Source of the DNA: an uncultured Sutterella sp. | GTDB lineage: Bacteria; Pseudomonadota; Gammaproteobacteria; Burkholderiales; Burkholderiaceae_F | Direction of reading: 5' to 3' | Length of the DNA stretch: 64,000 nucleotides | Assembly: GCA_905197905.1 (NCBI GenBank) | Contig: CAJKAP010000001.1 | Span: forward strand, 348,060 to 412,059 | In this document: positions 1 to 8,132 of the stretch, piece by piece | Numbering within the stretch: position 1 is the stretch's first letter | Layout of the letters: each line of letters opens with the position of its first letter | The notes under the pieces: generated by a model | The model's database searches: none | Seen by the model: the letters and a program-made list of their open reading frames with translations, nothing else | What the model was told of the DNA's origin: nothing | Translations under genes and position numbers: made by a program

Positions 1-72
1 TCGGTGGGAAGTGACGAGATCGGCTGCCAACAACTTTTTGCCTGCTGACACTGACCGCCCAAAAAATAGCCA

Positions 73-85
73 CCTCAACTTGAGG
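73..85. promoter_or_regulatory. Perfect palindrome upstream of yddG
   Basis: CCTCAA-C-TTGAGG is a perfect inverted repeat 60 bases before the yddG start codon. It is a plausible repressor or activator site for the exporter gene. No regulator is identified, and the remaining bases from 1 to 144 hold no other recognisable element. Confidence 0.3.
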
Positions 86-144
86 CGTCGCCACCTTCAT
101 TTCCTATTTAGGTCAGAAAAAAAAACAAAAAGAGATCGGCAACG

Positions 145-1122
145 ATGGACAATACGGCACGTGCAACAGCGGTTGGTGTTTTAGCACCAATGCTCTGGGG
201 GATGAGTGTAGGGATCACGCGTGGCATCACGGAAAATTTTGGTGTCGCAGAGGGTCTTGTGGCGCTCTATGCGCTCGTTTCTGCAGTGCTTCTCCTTATT
301 TTTGGTCGTCCTCGTCTGCGACTCTTTAGTTGGAAATATCTCGTTTTCGGGATTGGCTCGGCGAATTTAAGTGCCGTCTGCTTTGTGTTTTCCTTAGCCT
401 TCTCAGATGGCGGTCACCAAACGATGGAAGTCGGCATGGTGAATTACCTCTGGCCTTGTCTTACGATTCTCTTTGGCATTCTCTTTAATGGGCAAAAAGC
501 GCATTGGTGGATTGTCTTTGGGATTGCGATGTGTTTGATTGGTGTCGTCACCGTATTAGGGGGCGACCAAGGGTTTGATCCCGCGAACTTCTGGCACAAC
601 ATTCAGAAAAATCCCTTGAGTTATGGCTTAGCGCTTTGCGGGGCTATCACTTGGTCGGCTTACAGCTCCTTTACGAGGGCGCTTGCTAATGGGCAAAACC
701 CGGTGGTGCTCATTTTCTTAGGCGACTTGATTATCTTTAGCCTGATTTGGCTCAGTGGCTGGGGCCCCGCACCAGTGGAAAATCCCCATGGCTACGGTTG
801 GATTGGGGTGGTGATGGGCGCTTTTGCGACTGGGGCAGGCTATAGTTGCTGGACCTATGGGATGATGAAAGGCAACATGACCCTCCTTGCGATTGCAAGC
901 TACTTCACTCCAGTGCTCTCTTGCCTATTTGGAACCGTTTGGATTGGCGCAAACCTCACCATGAGTTTCTGGAATGGGGTGATGATTCTGGTGGCGGGTT
1001 CGCTCGTTTGCTGGCTCTCTACTCGCGTAGGCAACCCCATCAAAATTGCGCGTCCAGGACGTGTGCTCTTTAAAGGAAGCTCGCCCAGCGCAACAAAGAA
1101 TCACCAGACTCCGAAATCCTAA
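145..1122 (+). CDS. yddG: YddG-type aromatic amino acid exporter (DMT superfamily)
   Basis: This is a 325-residue integral membrane protein of the drug/metabolite transporter (EamA) superfamily, with about ten hydrophobic segments in two halves. The pattern resembles YddG: an early PMLWGMS segment, a VNYLWPCLTI segment near residue 100 and a second-half repeat ending near residue 290. YddG proteins export aromatic amino acids such as phenylalanine through the inner membrane. The ATG start is preceded by an AGAGAT stretch that is a fair ribosome site. The tail after residue 295 is basic and probably cytoplasmic. The family is firm. The substrate is inferred from YddG and could be another amino acid. 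Confidence 0.8.
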   Translation: MDNTARATAVGVLAPMLWGMSVGITRGITENFGVAEGLVALYALVSAVLLLIFGRPRLRLFSWKYLVFGIGSANLSAVCFVFSLAFSDGGHQTMEVGMVNYLWPCLTILFGILFNGQKAHWWIVFGIAMCLIGVVTVLGGDQGFDPANFWHNIQKNPLSYGLALCGAITWSAYSSFTRALANGQNPVVLIFLGDLIIFSLIWLSGWGPAPVENPHGYGWIGVVMGAFATGAGYSCWTYGMMKGNMTLLAIASYFTPVLSCLFGTVWIGANLTMSFWNGVMILVAGSLVCWLSTRVGNPIKIARPGRVLFKGSSPSATKNHQTPKS

Positions 1123-1221
1123 GCGCGCTTAAAGCAGCACTTTGCGCTACAATCAGATTTCGTCGCGTCAACTTCAGAGAAAAGAAGTTGATCAACCAAA
1201 CCATTCATCTTGGAACATTTC

Positions 1222-1611
1222 ATGCGTTACTTTACTGCTTGTTTGCTCTCTACCGTGGCGCTCGGCTTTGCTGGCTGCAGCTCTTTGGAAAATTTGGCCC
1301 AAACGAATGATCCCGATATCGAGAACGTGGTGGGAGAAGTCTGGAAAGTGCAAACCTCGCGTCCCGTGGATGTGCGCCCTGAAATGATTACCGACCATTT
1401 GATGGATCGTGCACGCCGTAAGTGCGAAAGTCGCAAGCTCGTGATGCTCCCCATCCGTGGAAATGTTGCAACAAACGGTCGCGAAGGGTGGATGGAATTC
1501 CGCTGCCAGGCGCCGCTCAACTATCAGCCTGAATATCAGGGCTTGTGTGCGTTCTTCAATCTCGACGATGACGATGGAAAAGAAGTGGATCCGGATGCAC
1601 GTAAAAAATAA
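1222..1611 (+). CDS. Small predicted lipoprotein, unknown function
   Basis: The ATG at 1222 gives a 129-residue protein that opens with MRYFTACLLSTVALGFAGC, a typical lipoprotein signal with the acylated cysteine at about residue 19. An upstream in-frame TTG at 1210 would also open the frame, but it would put extra residues before a well-formed signal peptide. The mature part contains four further cysteines and an acidic stretch (DDDDG) near the end, and I do not recognise a named domain. A probable terminator follows at 1639, so the gene ends its own unit. The function is unknown. Location in the outer or inner membrane is inferred from the lipobox. Confidence 0.7.
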   Translation: MRYFTACLLSTVALGFAGCSSLENLAQTNDPDIENVVGEVWKVQTSRPVDVRPEMITDHLMDRARRKCESRKLVMLPIRGNVATNGREGWMEFRCQAPLNYQPEYQGLCAFFNLDDDDGKEVDPDARKK

Positions 1612-1638
1612 CGCGAAGCACCATTCGTGAAGTTAGCT

Positions 1639-1682
1639 AATGGTCAGTGAAGGAATGTCTTTGCTGGCCATTTTGCTTTTTT
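1639..1682 (+). terminator. Rho-independent terminator after the lipoprotein gene
   Basis: AATGGTCAG (1639-1647) pairs with CTGGCCATT (1664-1672), with one G-T pair, and is followed by a T-rich run to 1682. It separates the lipoprotein gene from the ccm operon. Confidence 0.7.
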
Positions 1683-1809
1683 AGTGCCAACCTTTTTTGA
1701 TAAGACAAAGCGCTATGGAAGAATTCAAAAAAGATAATGAAAAAATTCTTCTGTGAGGTAAGTACTCTGAAAACCTACTCGCGACTACTCAGAGAGCGAA
1801 TCTACTCCC

Positions 1810-1916
1810 ATTGGGCTATGCCAATATAGGGGAAAACCTCACTGAGGCTATAAGCCTGCCTTAATGCTTTAAACCTAAACTCTCCCTAAATTCATCGAAG
1901 AGTCGACACTTCGATG
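1810..1916 (+). promoter_or_regulatory. Hairpin-rich leader upstream of ccmA
   Basis: The 1612-1969 gap holds no gene. After the terminator it contains three perfect inverted repeats in a row: ATTGG/CCAAT (1810-1825), AGGCT/AGCCT (1845-1857) and CATCGAAG/CTTCGATG (1893-1916, eight-base stem and eight-base loop). The last ends 53 bases before the ccmA start. A structured 5' leader or nested operator sites are both possible. No T run follows, so simple termination is unlikely. Confidence 0.35.
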
Positions 1917-1969
1917 ATTACCCCCAAGCAAAAAAATATGGCAACCCTTACCCAAGTAAAGGGATTTTG

Positions 1970-2701
1970 ATGACTGACCCCATCCTTGAAGTACGCCAGC
2001 TCACCTGTGAGCGTGGCGAGAGAGTGTTATTCAAAGGACTCTCCTTTGAAGTGCGTCCAGGCACTTTAGTGCGTATTGCTGGCTCCAATGGCGCCGGGAA
2101 GACGACACTACTGCGCTTGATGACGGGATTAATGCGCCCACTCGAAGGGGAAATTCTCTGGCGTGGTGAGCCTATTGCCAAGGCTGCCCAAGATTTCTGG
2201 AAAGAACTCTGCTACATCGGACACCGCAATGGTGTCAAGGACGACTTGTCCGTGCTAGAGAACGTGCTCATCAATGCCGAAATGGCCTCTGTTCCCACTA
2301 CTGAAGCAAAAGCGCTCGACGCGCTCGAAGCCGTGGGGCTGCTTGACTTTGTGGATTCTCCCGCAGGTCAGCTCTCGCAGGGGCAGCGCCGCCGTGTGGC
2401 GCTTGCACGCTTGTGGCTCTCTGAGAGCACACCGCTCTGGGTGCTCGATGAACCCTTTACCGCACTCGATGTCAAAGGCGTTGCGCGCTTAGCTGACTTA
2501 GTTGGTAAGCACGTTGCCGCTGGTGGCATCGTGATGCTTGTTACCCACCAAGAAGTGCCACTTCAGGCAGGCGAGCGCATGGTGATTGAACCTGAAAAGT
2601 TCGCACCGCGCAAACGCACTGCTGTCGAGCGCGCACTCGACGATGCGCATGCCTTAGAAGCAGAAAATGCAGGCAACGCACCTGCCAGTCAGGCTGAATA
2701 A
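1970..2701 (+). CDS. ccmA: Cytochrome c maturation ABC ATPase CcmA
   Basis: CcmA powers the CcmABCD complex, which releases haem-loaded CcmE at the inner membrane. The 243-residue protein shows Walker A (GSNGAGKTT, residues 38-46), the ABC signature LSQGQ (135-139) and Walker B ending in LDEP (about 159-162). It starts at ATG 1970; the TTG directly before it is less likely. It is longer than the E. coli protein by about 35 residues, mostly an alanine/glutamate-rich C-terminal tail. It is the first gene of the ccmABCDEFGHI run, with ccmB starting 16 bases after its stop. Confidence 0.93.
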   Translation: MTDPILEVRQLTCERGERVLFKGLSFEVRPGTLVRIAGSNGAGKTTLLRLMTGLMRPLEGEILWRGEPIAKAAQDFWKELCYIGHRNGVKDDLSVLENVLINAEMASVPTTEAKALDALEAVGLLDFVDSPAGQLSQGQRRRVALARLWLSESTPLWVLDEPFTALDVKGVARLADLVGKHVAAGGIVMLVTHQEVPLQAGERMVIEPEKFAPRKRTAVERALDDAHALEAENAGNAPASQAE

Positions 2702-2716
2702 GGAGGGCAGGAAGCG

Positions 2717-3385
2717 ATGTGGGAACTTTTTAAAATGATTCTTCGCCGTGACTTGATGCTTGCGATGCGTCGCAAGAGTGATCTCGCACAGGTGATTTTC
2801 TTCTTTGCCGTGGTCGTGACCTTGGTGCCGCTTGGCGTCGGGGCAGAAACCAACACGTTGCGCGCGATTGCGCCAGGCGTTGTTTGGGTAGCAGCGCTGC
2901 TTGCTGCGCTTCTTTCGCTGCCGCGCATGTTTGCCGCGGACTACGCTGATGGGACCTTGGAGCAAATGCTCCTTGCCGGTGAGCCCTTGCCGGTGATTGT
3001 GGTCGCTAAAGTGATCGCCCACTGGCTCGTGACTGGCGTCCCGATGACGGTGTTTGCCACCGTGTTTGGCGTGATGTTTGACCTCTCGGTAGAAGAGACG
3101 CTCGTGATGGTAGGAGCGCTCTTTTTAGGGACTCCAGTGCTTTCCTTTATTGGGGGCGTGGGCGCGGCGTTAACGCTAGGATTGCGCACGGGTGGGGTGC
3201 TCACGAGTTTACTCGTGCTCCCGCTTTATATTCCGGTGCTTATTTTCGGAGCTGGGGCTTCGCAGGCTGTGGCCGTGGCCATGAGTCCGATGCCTCACTT
3301 CATGATTGTGATTGGCTTGACACTCGCGAGTGCTGCGCTTTCGCCCATGGCGATTTCAGCAGCACTTCGCATTGCGGAAAATTAA
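2717..3385 (+). CDS. ccmB: Haem exporter permease subunit CcmB
   Basis: This 222-residue protein has six hydrophobic segments and matches CcmB, the membrane subunit that pairs with CcmA and CcmC in haem handling. The family pattern FAADYADGTLEQMLLAGEPL is visible around residues 73-92. A strong ribosome site (AAGGAGGG) lies upstream. It sits between ccmA and ccmC in the classic order. The 84-base gap to ccmC shows no terminator. Confidence 0.92.
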   Translation: MWELFKMILRRDLMLAMRRKSDLAQVIFFFAVVVTLVPLGVGAETNTLRAIAPGVVWVAALLAALLSLPRMFAADYADGTLEQMLLAGEPLPVIVVAKVIAHWLVTGVPMTVFATVFGVMFDLSVEETLVMVGALFLGTPVLSFIGGVGAALTLGLRTGGVLTSLLVLPLYIPVLIFGAGASQAVAVAMSPMPHFMIVIGLTLASAALSPMAISAALRIAEN

Positions 3386-3469
3386 TCAACAACGGGGTGC
3401 GTAAGACACCTCAAAAACAACAACAAAACTTTTTTAGGACATTCACTTTAGGTGGGAGTTTGACGCGTT

Positions 3470-4195
3470 ATGAGTTTTTTTGACCCTCAATCGTTTTATC
3501 GCACAGCGGGCAAAATTGCCCCGATTGCGCTAGGGATAGCGGGCGTACTCTTTGTCATCGGCTTTTACATTGGCTTTTTTGAGGCGCCTATTGATGCTCG
3601 TCAGGGCAACTCGTACCGCATCATGTTTATCCATGTTGCGGCTGCCTGGCTCTCGATGTTGCTCTATGTGCTGATGGCTGTAGCGAGTGCGATCGGACTC
3701 TTGCGCAACTCGAAGATGAGCTTTATCTTGGCGCAATCGATGGCTCCCACTGGGGCGCTTTTTGCCTTTGTTTGCCTTTTCTGCGGCGCCTTCTGGGGCC
3801 GTCCGACTTGGGGTACGTACTGGGTGTGGGATGCACGCTTGACGAGTGAATTGATTCTTTTCTTCCTCTACTTGGGCTTTATCGCACTGCACTCCGCTAT
3901 TGAAGATGCGCGCCGTGCAGACCGCGCTGCGAGCGTGATTAGCTTGGTGGGTGTGGTGAATGTGCCGATTATTTACTTCTCGGTGCAGTGGTGGAACACC
4001 TTGCATCAGGGGGCGTCCATTACCTCGAAAGGCTCTTCGATGGCCCCTACGATGTTAACCGCTCTCTTGGTGATGGTCTTAGCTGGGACGTTCTACGGCT
4101 TGGGCGTCGTGATGGCTCGTTCTCGCTCTATTATTTTGGAACGTGAACGCCGTGAGGATTGGACAAAAAATGCAGCTCTGGAGGGGAAACTCTAA
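3470..4195 (+). CDS. ccmC: Haem-handling protein CcmC
   Basis: CcmC presents haem to the chaperone CcmE in the periplasm. The 241-residue protein has six membrane spans and carries the tryptophan-rich haem motif WGTYWVWDARL at residues 114-124. The two likely external haem-ligand histidines are H55 (FIHVA) and H179 (NTLHQG). Length and layout match the family. The stop codon shares one base with the ccmD start, so the two genes are translationally coupled. Confidence 0.94.
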   Translation: MSFFDPQSFYRTAGKIAPIALGIAGVLFVIGFYIGFFEAPIDARQGNSYRIMFIHVAAAWLSMLLYVLMAVASAIGLLRNSKMSFILAQSMAPTGALFAFVCLFCGAFWGRPTWGTYWVWDARLTSELILFFLYLGFIALHSAIEDARRADRAASVISLVGVVNVPIIYFSVQWWNTLHQGASITSKGSSMAPTMLTALLVMVLAGTFYGLGVVMARSRSIILERERREDWTKNAALEGKL

Positions 4196-4377
4196 TGTGG
4201 AACTCGGTATCTGAATTCTTCCATATGGGAGGCCACGGCTACTATATTTGGTGCTCTTACGGGGCGCTTTGCGTGGCAGTTATTTATGAAATTTTTGCAC
4301 TTCGTGCCCGTCGCCGTCGTATCTGCCAGCGCTTATTGCGTGAAGCTCGTGCGATGAAGTCAACAATGGAGATATAA
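4195..4377 (+). CDS. ccmD: Haem exporter small subunit CcmD
   Basis: The ATG at 4195 overlaps the ccmC stop by one base and gives a 60-residue protein. An FHMGGHGYYIW segment leads into one membrane span, followed by a strongly basic stretch (RARRRR). This is the normal CcmD shape, which helps release holo-CcmE from CcmC. A longer frame starting inside ccmC at 4159 is not needed. ccmE follows after six bases. Confidence 0.9.
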   Translation: MWNSVSEFFHMGGHGYYIWCSYGALCVAVIYEIFALRARRRRICQRLLREARAMKSTMEI

Positions 4378-4383
4378 AAGAAA

Positions 4384-4887
4384 ATGAACGCAAAAACGAA
4401 AAAAATCGCGCTCATTGGGGCAGCTGTTGCGATCGTGGGTGTCGGGGCAACCTTGGCACTCCAGGCATTTAATGAAAACCTCGTGTTTTTCTTCTCGCCT
4501 TCGCAAGTCGCTGCTAATGAAGCCCCACAAGGACGCACTTTCCGCTTGGGCGGTGTGGTGGAACCGGGCTCGGTGATGCGTATGGCCGACGGGGTGACCG
4601 TCACCTTTAAAATTTCTGATACCGCGCAGCTCGTCCCCGTGCAATATAAGGGCATTCTCCCTGACCTCTTTGCTGAAGGGCAGGGCGTGGTGGCCTTAGG
4701 GAAGTTAGACGATAAGGGGCTCTTCACCGCAAGTGAAGTCTTAGCCAAGCATGACGAAAATTACATGCCTCCTGAAGCGGCTAAGGCGCTTGAAGACGCC
4801 CATAAGAAGGGTGTTGAACAGGCTCACAATAACCCGCACGCCAATATGGCTCCGGGTACCCCAATGCCAGCGAATCATCCGAAATAA
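4384..4887 (+). CDS. ccmE: Periplasmic haem chaperone CcmE
   Basis: CcmE binds haem covalently through a histidine and passes it to CcmF/CcmH. The 167-residue protein has one N-terminal membrane anchor (residues about 8-27) and a beta-barrel periplasmic domain. The signature KHDENYMP (122-129) contains the haem-binding H123 and the conserved Y127. The C-terminal tail is flexible and rich in H, N and P, as in other CcmE proteins. It is separated from ccmF by a 181-base structured gap that is unusual in this otherwise tight operon. Confidence 0.94.
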   Translation: MNAKTKKIALIGAAVAIVGVGATLALQAFNENLVFFFSPSQVAANEAPQGRTFRLGGVVEPGSVMRMADGVTVTFKISDTAQLVPVQYKGILPDLFAEGQGVVALGKLDDKGLFTASEVLAKHDENYMPPEAAKALEDAHKKGVEQAHNNPHANMAPGTPMPANHPK

Positions 4888-4906
4888 GGATGTGCTCTAA
4901 ATAGTG

Positions 4907-5036
4907 GATTAGCGTTTTGAAGGCTTAATAAAGTGAAACATAAGATCCCCACAACGCTAATCTGGGCTCTTTCCTAGACAAAAAAGAGCAAAAGCAACGA
5001 GTAAAAGACTCAACCAAGAATGTGCTTAGTCGTTGC
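4907..5036 (+). promoter_or_regulatory. Structured gap between ccmE and ccmF
   Basis: GATTAGCGTT (4907-4916) is perfectly repeated in inverse orientation at 4953-4962, and GCAACGA (4994-5000) pairs with TCGTTGC (5030-5036). No T run marks a terminator. The segment may fold in the mRNA to set CcmF level or protect the upstream message, or it may hold an internal promoter. Confidence 0.35.
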
Positions 5037-5068
5037 CTTGGATTTTTATAAACTAACGGAGAACTAAA

Positions 5069-7036
5069 GTGATTCCTGAGATTGGTCACTTTGCCTTGAT
5101 ACTGTGCCTTGCGCTTAGCATCGTCCAAGGGGTCCTGCCACTTGTTGGGGCAGCTAAGGGAAACCAGGCCCTGATGGCGGTCTCGCGTCCAGCGGCCGCG
5201 GCAAACGCCCTTTTTGGCACGATTGCCATTGGCTGTTTGGCCTATTCGTTCTACGTTTCGGACTTTACGGTTTTAAACGTCGCGAATAACTCGAATTCCC
5301 TCCTGCCTTGGTACTACAAGGTCGCTGCGACCTGGGGTAGCCATGAAGGGTCTATTCTTTTCTGGACGGTCACCTTGGGGTGGTGGGGTGCCGCGCTCGC
5401 GTTTACGACGCGTCGCATGCCTGCAGAAATGATTGCCCGTGTGGTGGGCACGATGGGCTTGGTGGGCATGGGCTTTACGCTCTTTATGCTTCTCACCTCT
5501 GACCCATTTGTGCGTCTTTTCCCAGCGCCCGCGGAAGGGGCTGACTTGAACCCGTTGCTCCAGGACCCGGGGATGGTGTTCCATCCGCCGCTCCTTTATT
5601 TGGGCTATGTGGGCTTCTCGGTGCCTTTTGCGTTCTCTATTGCCGCTTTGATCTCGGGTCGCCTTGACGCGGCTTGGGCTCGTTGGATGCGTCCTTGGAC
5701 GACGGCAGCTTGGGTGCTCCTCACCTTGGGGATTGCACTTGGTTCCTACTGGGCTTACTACGAGCTTGGCTGGGGTGGCTGGTGGTTCTGGGACCCGGTG
5801 GAAAACTCTTCCTTTATGCCGTGGTTGACGGGTACCGCTCTGATGCACTCTTTGGCCGTGACGGAAAAGCGTGGTTGCTTCCGCATTTGGACGGTGCTCT
5901 TGGCGATTTTGACCTTCTCCCTCTCGCTCTTGGGAACGTTCTTGGTGCGCTCGGGTGTGCTCACTTCCGTGCACGCCTTCGCTTCTGACCCGGAACGCGG
6001 TATCTTCATCTTAGGCTTCTTGATCATCGTGATTGGCCTCTCCTTCTTGCTCTTCGCTTGGCGTGCCCCAACGGTGGGCTTGGGTGGCAACTTTGGTCTT
6101 ATTTCCCGCGAATCGATGTTGCTCGTCAATAACGTGCTCTTAGTGGTGGCGATGGGTGCTGTGCTCTTGGGTACGCTCTATCCGCTCTTCTTGGATGCGT
6201 TGAACGCCGGCAAGATTTCCGTTGGGCCACCGTACTTTGATGCGGTCTTTGGTCCCTTGATGATTCCGCTCGTCTTCTTGATCGGGATTGGGCCACTCGC
6301 ACGCTGGAAGGCGGCTGACCCGAAAGAGCTCACCAAGATGCTCTGGTGGTGCTTGGCGCTCGCCATTGCTGCTGGTGTGGCGATTCCCTTTGCAATGGGT
6401 GAATTCGGTACCTGGGTCTTCGTGGGTTGCACGTCTGCGGTCTTCGTCTTTGCTTGTGTGATCGAAGGCTTCCGCCAGCAGATCCGTCACGCCAAGGGTA
6501 ACCTCGTGACGAAGCTCTTGAAGCAGCCTCGTAGCTACTGGGGTATGCAACTCGCTCACGTCGGTGTGGCTGTCTTCATCATTGGTGTGGCCTTGGTGAA
6601 GGGTTACTCCACAGAGCGTGATGTGCATATGTTCCAGGGTGAACAGGTGACGGTTGATGGGTATACCTTTACGCTCAATGGCATTTCGAGCGTTCGTGGT
6701 CCTAACTACACCGCTGACCGTGGCGACTTCACGCTTGAGCGTGATGGCAAGGTGATGCAGCATCTTTATCCAGAAAAGCGTAAGTACTTTAGCTCGAACA
6801 ACTCCATGCCGATGACCGAAGCCGCGATTCGCCACTCGATTACGGGTGACGTCTACGTGAGCTTGGGCGCTCCCACCTCGGACGGTGGTTGGGTGGTGCG
6901 TGCTTATAGCAAGCCCTTCGTGACCTGGATTTGGTTTGGTGCTTTGATCATGGCCTTTGGTGGCTTCTGGGCTGCTACGGACCGTCGCTATCGCCGTAAG
7001 GCTAAGCGTGCAGCGAAAGAGGAGGTGGAAGACTAA
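5069..7036 (+). CDS. ccmF: Cytochrome c haem lyase subunit CcmF
   Basis: CcmF is the large membrane component of the haem lyase that joins haem to CXXCH motifs. This one has 655 residues, close to the E. coli length, with many membrane spans. The WWD haem motif (GWGGWWFWDPVENSSFM) is at residues 234-250, and conserved histidines such as H172 (FHPPLLYLG) are present. It starts with GTG at 5069 behind a GGAG ribosome site. MccA in this window needs a haem at a CX15CH motif, which in Wolinella and Shewanella uses a separate lyase. This CcmF sits in the standard operon and shows no obvious specialisation. Confidence 0.94.
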   Translation: MIPEIGHFALILCLALSIVQGVLPLVGAAKGNQALMAVSRPAAAANALFGTIAIGCLAYSFYVSDFTVLNVANNSNSLLPWYYKVAATWGSHEGSILFWTVTLGWWGAALAFTTRRMPAEMIARVVGTMGLVGMGFTLFMLLTSDPFVRLFPAPAEGADLNPLLQDPGMVFHPPLLYLGYVGFSVPFAFSIAALISGRLDAAWARWMRPWTTAAWVLLTLGIALGSYWAYYELGWGGWWFWDPVENSSFMPWLTGTALMHSLAVTEKRGCFRIWTVLLAILTFSLSLLGTFLVRSGVLTSVHAFASDPERGIFILGFLIIVIGLSFLLFAWRAPTVGLGGNFGLISRESMLLVNNVLLVVAMGAVLLGTLYPLFLDALNAGKISVGPPYFDAVFGPLMIPLVFLIGIGPLARWKAADPKELTKMLWWCLALAIAAGVAIPFAMGEFGTWVFVGCTSAVFVFACVIEGFRQQIRHAKGNLVTKLLKQPRSYWGMQLAHVGVAVFIIGVALVKGYSTERDVHMFQGEQVTVDGYTFTLNGISSVRGPNYTADRGDFTLERDGKVMQHLYPEKRKYFSSNNSMPMTEAAIRHSITGDVYVSLGAPTSDGGWVVRAYSKPFVTWIWFGALIMAFGGFWAATDRRYRRKAKRAAKEEVED

Positions 7037-7109
7037 GCAAGACGGTGGGGTGAGTACGTGAACGTCGCACGTCTCTCCCACGTTCTGCCCTCTTCCTCAA
7101 GGAGGAAAC

Positions 7110-7643
7110 ATGAAAGCAAAATTTTTGATTCCGTTTGCCATCTTTATCGTCCTCGCGGGCTTTCTCTTCAAGGGGCTTTACCTTGATCCGAGAACGCTTC
7201 CTTCGGTGTTGATCGATAAGCCGATGCCAAGCTGGCAGTTGCCCGATCTCTTTGATAAAGACAAAAACTTTGACACCAAAGAGATGTTAGGGAAGGTTTG
7301 GCTCTTAAACGTTTGGGCCACGTGGTGCGTGCCTTGTAAGCAAGAGCACCCCTATATGGTGAATTTAAAGCGTAATGGCTTAAAGACCCCGATCGTCGGG
7401 TTCCTCTATAAGGACCAGACTGCTGCTGCCGAACAGTGGCTTCGCACGGCCGGTAACCCCTACGACATTTCCGTTTTTGAAATGAAAAATAAGGTCGGTA
7501 TCGACCTTGGGGTGACTGGGGTGCCGGAAACCTTTGTGATCGACAAGAAAGGTGTGATTCGTGCCAAGGTGAGCTATCCCTTGAACGATGAACTCTGGAA
7601 TGAGCAGATCAAGCCTTTGCTCACGAAGTTGGAGGCCGAATAA
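7110..7643 (+). CDS. ccmG: Thiol:disulfide oxidoreductase CcmG (DsbE)
   Basis: CcmG is a membrane-anchored periplasmic thioredoxin that keeps apocytochrome cysteines reduced before haem attachment. The 177-residue protein has an N-terminal anchor (residues about 5-22), the active site WCVPC with C73 and C76, and the cis-proline segment GVPETFVID. A strong ribosome site (AAGGAGG) precedes the ATG. ccmH begins directly after its stop codon. Confidence 0.94.
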   Translation: MKAKFLIPFAIFIVLAGFLFKGLYLDPRTLPSVLIDKPMPSWQLPDLFDKDKNFDTKEMLGKVWLLNVWATWCVPCKQEHPYMVNLKRNGLKTPIVGFLYKDQTAAAEQWLRTAGNPYDISVFEMKNKVGIDLGVTGVPETFVIDKKGVIRAKVSYPLNDELWNEQIKPLLTKLEAE

Positions 7644-8126
7644 ATGAATGTGAAAACTTTCTGTGCATCTGCCATCCTTTCTGTCGCACTCCTCTCAACT
7701 GGCGCTTGGGGCGCAAAAGAAGCGGCTCCAACGGCCTTTGACCCGATTGCGCATCAGCGAGTCGTCGAGGTTTCTGAGCAGCTTCGCTGCTTGGTGTGCC
7801 AAAACCAGTCGATTGCGGAATCGAACGCTGAATTGGCGGTTGACCTTCGCAACCAAGTGATTGAACAGGTCAAGGCTGGCAAGACCAACAAGGAAATTGT
7901 GGACTACATGGTCGAACGCTATGGAGACTTTGTGCTCTATAAGCCGCCTTTTAAGGCCAGTACCGCTATTTTGTGGTTGGGTCCAGTGGCGCTCTTTATC
8001 ATCGGGCTGGGTGCTTTCTTTGTGAACCTGCGCCGTCGTAAATCGACGATTGCACAGGGCCAGCAGCCGCTCACGAGCGAAGAGAAAGCGATCGCACAGC
8101 GTATGCTCTCGGGCGATAAGGAGTAA
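7644..8126 (+). CDS. ccmH: Cytochrome c maturation thioreductase CcmH
   Basis: This is the short form of CcmH: 160 residues, a signal peptide, a periplasmic domain with the redox motif LRCLVCQNQ (C49, C52), and one C-terminal membrane span (about residues 108-128). It works with CcmG to reduce apocytochrome thiols. The TPR part that E. coli fuses to CcmH is the separate ccmI gene here. It abuts ccmG with no gap and precedes ccmI by six bases. Confidence 0.93.
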   Translation: MNVKTFCASAILSVALLSTGAWGAKEAAPTAFDPIAHQRVVEVSEQLRCLVCQNQSIAESNAELAVDLRNQVIEQVKAGKTNKEIVDYMVERYGDFVLYKPPFKASTAILWLGPVALFIIGLGAFFVNLRRRKSTIAQGQQPLTSEEKAIAQRMLSGDKE

Positions 8127-8132
8127 GAGATC

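Noticed and set aside
5273..5974. Long minus-strand frames inside ccmF
   Set aside because: They are antisense to a clearly conserved gene and lack signal, ribosome site or domain.
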